A stretch of DNA of 64,000 bases from Aurantiochytrium sp. KH105 (lineage: Eukaryota; Sar; Bigyra; Thraustochytrida; Thraustochytriidae): NCBI GenBank assembly GCA_003116975.1, contig BGKB01000080.1, positions 186,001-250,000 on the forward strand. The letters run 5' to 3'. Positions 59,810 to 64,000 of the stretch are shown piece after piece. Below the pieces are notes generated by a model that worked only from the letters and a program-made list of their open reading frames with translations, searched no databases and was not told the origin of the DNA. A program made the translations under genes and the position numbers. The number at the start of each line of letters is the position of its first letter. Position 1 is the first letter of the stretch.

Positions 59810-60347
59810 TTTTCTAGTCGCTTCTCTATGGATGGATATCGGTCGGGGAGGGACTGCCCTGGCGCGCGTTGAGTTTTCTCTTTTTTTTTCTTTCTTTCTC
59901 TGGATGGGGGGAAACTTTTGCGCGTTCGGCTAGCCTTCGCGGCCGCTCACTCGATAAAATTTGAGCGATCGACCGGACGGTGCCCCTGTTTGCATCCCAC
60001 TGCCTCAACCACAATCTTTAGCCCCTTTTTTCTTCTTGATCCCCTTCTTTTTACTTCTTTCGTTTTCCTCTTTCCTTGTCGGATTTTTCTTGCGCGTCTC
60101 TATTTCGTCACTGTCAACAACAACAACGTCAATAACCAAAATTGTCAACGACAACGATAAGATGAAGTATTCTAGAGACCATGCCAAGTCGCTTGAGCTA
60201 GGAGGGTCGAGGCTTGACTTATCCATTCCAATTCTGATTTGGCAAACAAGAGGCAGCTGCCTGGTATTTTTTTGTTCATTTTACAGCCATTCTAGTCAGA
60301 TATGCAATGAGCGCACCTCACGTCGTAGTGTCTCATTGCACATTGAA
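59810..60347. other. Convergent 3' flank
   Basis: Lies between OSCP and the reductase-like gene. It contains pyrimidine runs (59877-59900 and 60027-60075) and an AACAACAACGTCAA tract near 60116-60130. No gene seen. Confidence 0.6.
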
Positions 60348-61298
60348 TCAGTAAATTCCAGGGAAAATGTGATTGCGATCCGGATAGGTGTCACCGAATT
60401 TCTCCTTGTACCAGGCTGTGATCGCCGGGGCGCGCGGGACGAGGTTGGCCATCGAAACAGCGAGGATAAAGGCCCCGTTGGGACCCCAGGAAAGAATGGC
60501 GAAGCCCGCAAACGCCCATAGCTCGACGAAATATTGCGCACACGTGACGTATTCAAAGAAACCACCATGAGGAATCTGGTATCGGGGCGCATTGGGGTCG
60601 GCGCGGAGATCGCGCACAATTTTGTCGTGCCAAATGATCATCGCAAGACCTGAAAGGTAGACGACCAGTCCAATCCAAAAGCGCGGATCGCGCAGCCAGC
60701 GCTGATTGAGGTGTCGACCGTACTCTGCAAACCACTTTGCATTGAGATAGCCATGCGTGACGGTCACGAGGATCCCCCCAAGCGCGGGAACCAGCGAAAA
60801 GTTTTTGGACTCCCCGTGCACGCGAATAAGATAGGGAAAGGCAAAATTGCGGTAGGCGTAGTGTAAGAGCATGATGCAGGCCATGAAGCGCGGGACAGCT
60901 TCCTTGGATTGTGAACCACCCTTGACAAAGAAAAAATATACAAAGGTGCAGGTCACTGGGAATTCCAGCAGGAACCATCCAAGACGTGGGTTTACTGCGA
61001 TGTACGCATTGCCGCCAAAGCGACCGTAGGCGGTGTTGCTCCAGTTTTCTGCCGCGAAAGAAACGGCAACAACAAAGATGGCCCAGGTGAGCACGAAGTT
61101 GAAATGGTCATTCTCGGTGAGGTGTACGAGCGTGAGGCGGCGCTTGAGACGTGTTACCTGGTGGGTCCATCCTGACGTCTGCGCGCTGGCCTTGACGGAC
61201 TGCTCCCGGTCCGCGCCGGGCTCAGTGGGGCGCGCGGGGCCTGATCGTTGCCGGAGGCCCGTATCTGCCATGGTGCCAGAATTCTTGTTCTTGTCCAT
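60348..61298 (-). CDS. Steroid 5-alpha-reductase-like membrane enzyme
   Basis: 316 residues from the ATG at 61298; a second ATG nine codons on (61271) is an alternative. The open frame extends upstream but as Arg-rich, non-conserved sequence. Members of this family (3-oxo-5-alpha-steroid 4-dehydrogenase) reduce a C4-C5 or related double bond with NADPH in the ER membrane, acting on steroids, polyprenol or fatty acyl-CoA. Six or seven hydrophobic segments follow a polar N-terminus. Family hallmarks are the YGRFG motif after ENWSNTA, the NADPH-site block YQIPHGGFFEYVTCAQYF near residue 238, an ELWAFAGFA helix, and the closing WYKEKFGDTYPDRNHIFPG. SRD5A1/2 is the closest pattern; I see no TECR-type ubiquitin-like N-terminus. 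Sterol reduction is therefore likely, but the substrate is not provable here. Confidence 0.92.
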   Translation of the reverse strand: MDKNKNSGTMADTGLRQRSGPARPTEPGADREQSVKASAQTSGWTHQVTRLKRRLTLVHLTENDHFNFVLTWAIFVVAVSFAAENWSNTAYGRFGGNAYIAVNPRLGWFLLEFPVTCTFVYFFFVKGGSQSKEAVPRFMACIMLLHYAYRNFAFPYLIRVHGESKNFSLVPALGGILVTVTHGYLNAKWFAEYGRHLNQRWLRDPRFWIGLVVYLSGLAMIIWHDKIVRDLRADPNAPRYQIPHGGFFEYVTCAQYFVELWAFAGFAILSWGPNGAFILAVSMANLVPRAPAITAWYKEKFGDTYPDRNHIFPGIY

Positions 61299-61769
61299 CG
61301 CAGACCTCGTCGCCGCACCACGTTTGCGTCGCAGCAGACACAGGCGGGGGCGGCGGGCGAGGGGAGGGGGAAGAAGCAAGGCGCGAGCGCAGGCACGTCG
61401 GGCGCGGAAGGAAGAGAGAGTTTTGCGCAGACGTTGCCGCGACAGTTGTCTCGCACGCGTCGGGAAAGATTGGGAAAAAAAGGTCTGGGCTCTCTCAGCC
61501 TCGGCATATCGAAGAAGTACTCGTACGATACAGCTGATACACGTACGATACAGGGATAGGTTGCAGTGAGCACGGTGTTCGTGAACGGCAGGCTGGATCC
61601 GGTGAGAAGTCGGGCCCATTGGCCAGACCGCTACATGGGAAGAGCGAACGAGGAAGCCGACTGCCGATGGCAGCTCGATACGTCTTAGCAGACGATGACT
61701 TCGACCTGTGACACCTTGCCCGGCTTGATTCTCCTGGATGATAAGGGGGGAGGTGATTTTGTTCCTTGT
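61299..61769. other. 5' region of the reductase-like gene
   Basis: 470 bp between two minus-strand genes. It includes two copies of CGTACGATACAG (about 61521-61553), which may be regulatory or chance. No gene seen. Confidence 0.5.
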
Positions 61770-62657
61770 TCAAGAGGTCACGCTCGCGAGCGGTCCGCGC
61801 GGAGTTGTGATGCTCACGCGATCAAAGCCTTGGGGACTACGGTCCGCAACACGATCTGGAAGGGATGCTGAAGCCATTTCGCTGGTAAGACTCGAGGTCT
61901 CTTGCGATGCCGAGCGAGACATTTGGCTGCGCTTTGCGCGCAAGTGAACGGGGGCCGTCTCGATGTCGGAAGGAGGTTTACGGGGAGCATCAGTCTCGCT
62001 GGTGGTCTCAAGGGCGAGAGCGCGGTCATCGCTTGGGGTTTGTCTGGCGTTCTCCGTGCGCGTGCGGCTGTTCTGACTGTCGTTTTCAGCAAAGTCATCA
62101 CTGCCTTCATCGGCGATGGTTTTGGGCCGGGACGCGTCGCGGTTACTTTCTGGATCATTGGAAAGACTTTCGGCGTGTGTCGCGTTTAGGTCCTCGAGCT
62201 CGTCGTCCGTTTGCGAAAGTATGGTCTCTGCATCGCTGTCTTGGTCGTACTCGCCAGTCCCAAAGATGGCATCAACGCCAGAAGCGTCGAGGTGGGAAAG
62301 TTCTGCCCAGGGAGTTTGGTCTGCGAGAGCGTCAACAAACTTGCAGCGTTCGTCAAAATCGCGCAGGGTGAGCTTAAAGACGCGCTCTGGCCTTCGGAGG
62401 TCGAGCAGGACGTCATTTGTGCGGATGCTCACGCCGGCGTCCTCCTCGGCCTCTCTGTAGCTGAGGAAGATGGCGGCGACGTCTTTGAGGTGCACGAGCG
62501 CCGCGAGCGCGGGCGGCTCGTCGCTCGTCATGATGCGCAGCGACGACCTCCCCACGCGGACCTCGCCCTCGCGCAGCAGCATGAACGCTGCGCCCAGCCT
62601 CGTGATCTCGCACGAGACCACGGCCGCGCTCGCCACGGCCGCATCGTCGCTGATCAT
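61770..62657 (-). CDS. Acidic protein with a PH-like N-terminal domain
   Basis: 295 residues from the ATG at 62657. Residues 1-120 alternate short strands and end in a helix in the manner of a pleckstrin-homology-type fold: FMLLREGEVRVGRSSLRIM, then LVHLKDVAAIFLSYREAEED, and finally VFKLTLRDFDERCKFVDAL. Residues 125-295 are highly acidic and Ser/Thr/Asp-rich with no predicted structure, ending in a basic Ser/Arg patch (LRAKRSQMSRSASQETSS) that could be phosphorylated. I do not recognise the family; PH-like is inferred from pattern only, and lipid binding is not implied. Reading frame length and codon use support a real gene. Its 5' flank carries a GAAA microsatellite. Confidence 0.65.
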   Translation of the reverse strand: MISDDAAVASAAVVSCEITRLGAAFMLLREGEVRVGRSSLRIMTSDEPPALAALVHLKDVAAIFLSYREAEEDAGVSIRTNDVLLDLRRPERVFKLTLRDFDERCKFVDALADQTPWAELSHLDASGVDAIFGTGEYDQDSDAETILSQTDDELEDLNATHAESLSNDPESNRDASRPKTIADEGSDDFAENDSQNSRTRTENARQTPSDDRALALETTSETDAPRKPPSDIETAPVHLRAKRSQMSRSASQETSSLTSEMASASLPDRVADRSPQGFDRVSITTPRGPLASVTS

Positions 62658-62856
62658 GCTTGCTCGGGCCCGCGCGTCAGGTCGCGCGTCGCGCTTCCCC
62701 GGCCCTCGCTCCCTTCGCTCCTCTCTGGCGCCAGCTTCGCGCTCGCTCGCCTCGCGCTCGCGCTCGCGCTCGCCGGGTCTGCCGCGCGGGACCGCCTCGA
62801 CGAGGCACGCTCGCTGGCTTGACTGTGACTGTCCGGGGGTTGTGTTTCACATTGCC

Positions 62857-62916
62857 AAAGAAAGAAAGAAAGAAAGAAGAAAAGAAAGAAAGAAAGAAAG
62901 AAGCAAAGAAAGAGAG
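62857..62916. repeat. GAAA tetranucleotide tract
   Basis: About 55 bp of AAAG repeats with small interruptions, about 200 bp upstream of the PH-like gene start. Confidence 0.93.
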
Positions 62917-63048
62917 AATGGCTTGGCAGTGGCCGAGCGAGCGAGTCTCGGAGCATGGATGAACGTAGCACAAAGACGGTGGCCGACTCCGGCGCGGATC
63001 AGGATGAAGCTAGCTAGGTTGGCGATGGCCGACTCCGATGCGAACCAA

Positions 63049-63067
63049 GCTAGCTAGCTAGCTAGCT
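63049..63067. repeat. CTAG/AGCT tetranucleotide tract
   Basis: Self-complementary AGCT units in a row, able to form a cruciform. A shorter copy (AAGCTAGCTAGG) lies at 63007. Confidence 0.9.
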
Positions 63068-63309
63068 GGATTGCCTGGGCCTGGAAAGGCGCGTCCCAAC
63101 TGAGCAGAAGGCTGACGGTTTCGATACATTGCATGTTTCTTATAAGGAGTCCGTGGCAGGCGATTGCTGGCTTTGACCTCGATGATGTTCTCGTGCCTGA
63201 TGATTTGGCTGTGCTATTTTGTCGACGTTGTGGGCGATGGCTCGTATCTGAAATTGAACGATTGACCTCCTTCCCAGCTTGCAGGCGCAACACGATGCTT
63301 GGGTCAGGC

Positions 63310-63347
63310 GTCTGTCTGTCTTGTTTGTCTGTCTTTCTGTCTGTCTG
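63310..63347. repeat. TGTC tetranucleotide tract
   Basis: GTCT units with TTGT and TTTC interruptions. Confidence 0.85.
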
Positions 63348-63920
63348 CAGATCGACCCCGTCAGAATACTCCGTAAAGTCCCAGCTTCTTTTTATAACTT
63401 CCCCAAGTTCTTCGAGCAGTCGAACTTCGTCCTCTTTCCGCACGCCCCCTCCTTCGCCGCGACATCCGCAATACCGCAAGGCACCACCCACTCACTGACT
63501 GCCACCGCCCCCGGACCACCCAAGCAAGCAAGGAAGCAAAGCAGCCGAAGGAGGCATTGTTGTGCCCGTGCCAGCCCGACTTCCAGCTCCAGCGGCACAA
63601 CGGACGGCCGCTGGCCCGGCTTTGCTCGTCGTCTTCCCGCCAGGTCTGCACTGCAGCTGCACCTGCGTGCTTCGTTCGGTGCGTGCCCAGGGTCTGCGAG
63701 CAGCCCGCGCTCACACCGGTGCAGGCAGGTGCAGCAGCAGCACAGCAGCTGCAGCTGCATCCTCCACGATCCTGGCTTGAGCTTCGCCCTGCACGGCTTG
63801 CATCGAGTTGGCTGGGCTGGGCTGGCCTGGGCTTGCTTTGGCTTGGCTTGCATTTGCTCTGCAGCTGCATTGATGTGAATCGCATTGCACTCACAGCTGT
63901 CACCACATTGGACTAGGCCT

Positions 63921-63975
63921 ACACTCCACTACATTACATTACATTGCACTACATTGCATTGCGTTGCTTTGCACA
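63921..63975. repeat. ACATT/GCATT pentamer tract
   Basis: Degenerate CTACATT, ACATTAC, GCATT and GCTTT units, similar in flavour to the AATGC tract at 48355-48412. Confidence 0.8.
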
Positions 63976-64000
63976 TGCATCTCTTTGCACCATATCGCCC

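Larger units (their letters stand above)
62658..64000. other. Repeat-rich non-coding right end of window
   Basis: About 1.3 kb upstream of the PH-like gene with no convincing gene. Many overlapping frames exist but none has recognisable content. It contains several microsatellites listed separately and a short duplicated block (GTGGCCGACTCCGGCGC near 62980 and GATGGCCGACTCCGATGC near 63024). Confidence 0.55.

Overview
The window looks like nuclear DNA of a GC-rich, compact, intron-poor protist, most likely a stramenopile and plausibly a thraustochytrid (Labyrinthulomycetes). This is an inference. The genes are plainly eukaryotic (AP-3 delta, ORC1, RFC3, OSCP, steroid 5-alpha-reductase-like, ZIP transporters, PP2C, Ste20-type kinase). 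Nearly all read as single exons; the only intron I can defend is in RFC3. A probable axonemal protein suggests a flagellated stage. No rRNA, convincing tRNA, CRISPR array or intact transposon was seen.

Layout. 0-5.3 kb: a pseudophosphatase-like IQ protein (+) converges on two tandem ZIP metal transporters (-). 5.3-8.4 kb: non-coding, with three degenerate ~450-bp tandem repeats. 8.4-16 kb: a hydrophobic protein of unknown function (+), AP-3 delta (-) and a Ste20/MST-like kinase (-). 16-22 kb: a gene-poor, very GC-rich stretch full of microsatellites. 22-33 kb: a divergent Ser/Thr kinase (+), PP2C phosphatase (-), ORC1 (+), an unknown membrane-anchored protein (-) and RFC3 (+, two exons).

33.4-44.9 kb: one uninterrupted frame for a ~3,830-residue protein made of 17 modules, each like a four-EF-hand calcium sensor. 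Five adjacent modules are near-identical 690-bp copies. 46-50 kb: a 7-TM protein (+), a PIERCE-like microtubule inner protein (-) and a mitochondrial-type inorganic pyrophosphatase (+). 50.2-58.2 kb: a ~2,690-residue armadillo-repeat protein with a conserved C-terminal half (-). 59-62.7 kb: ATP synthase OSCP (+), a steroid 5-alpha-reductase-like enzyme (-) and an acidic PH-like protein (-). The last 1.3 kb is repeat-rich and non-coding.

The genes do not form one pathway. Themes are replication (ORC1, RFC3), signalling by phosphate and calcium (two kinases, PP2C, pseudophosphatase, EF-hand giant), mitochondrial energy metabolism (OSCP, PPase), vesicle and metal transport, and probable flagellar structure. 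The most unusual item is the giant EF-hand polyprotein with its homogenised repeats. Most intergenic stretches near gene starts carry a 4-6-bp tandem repeat of a different sequence. Coordinates and starts were reasoned by eye from the sequence; no similarity search was run.
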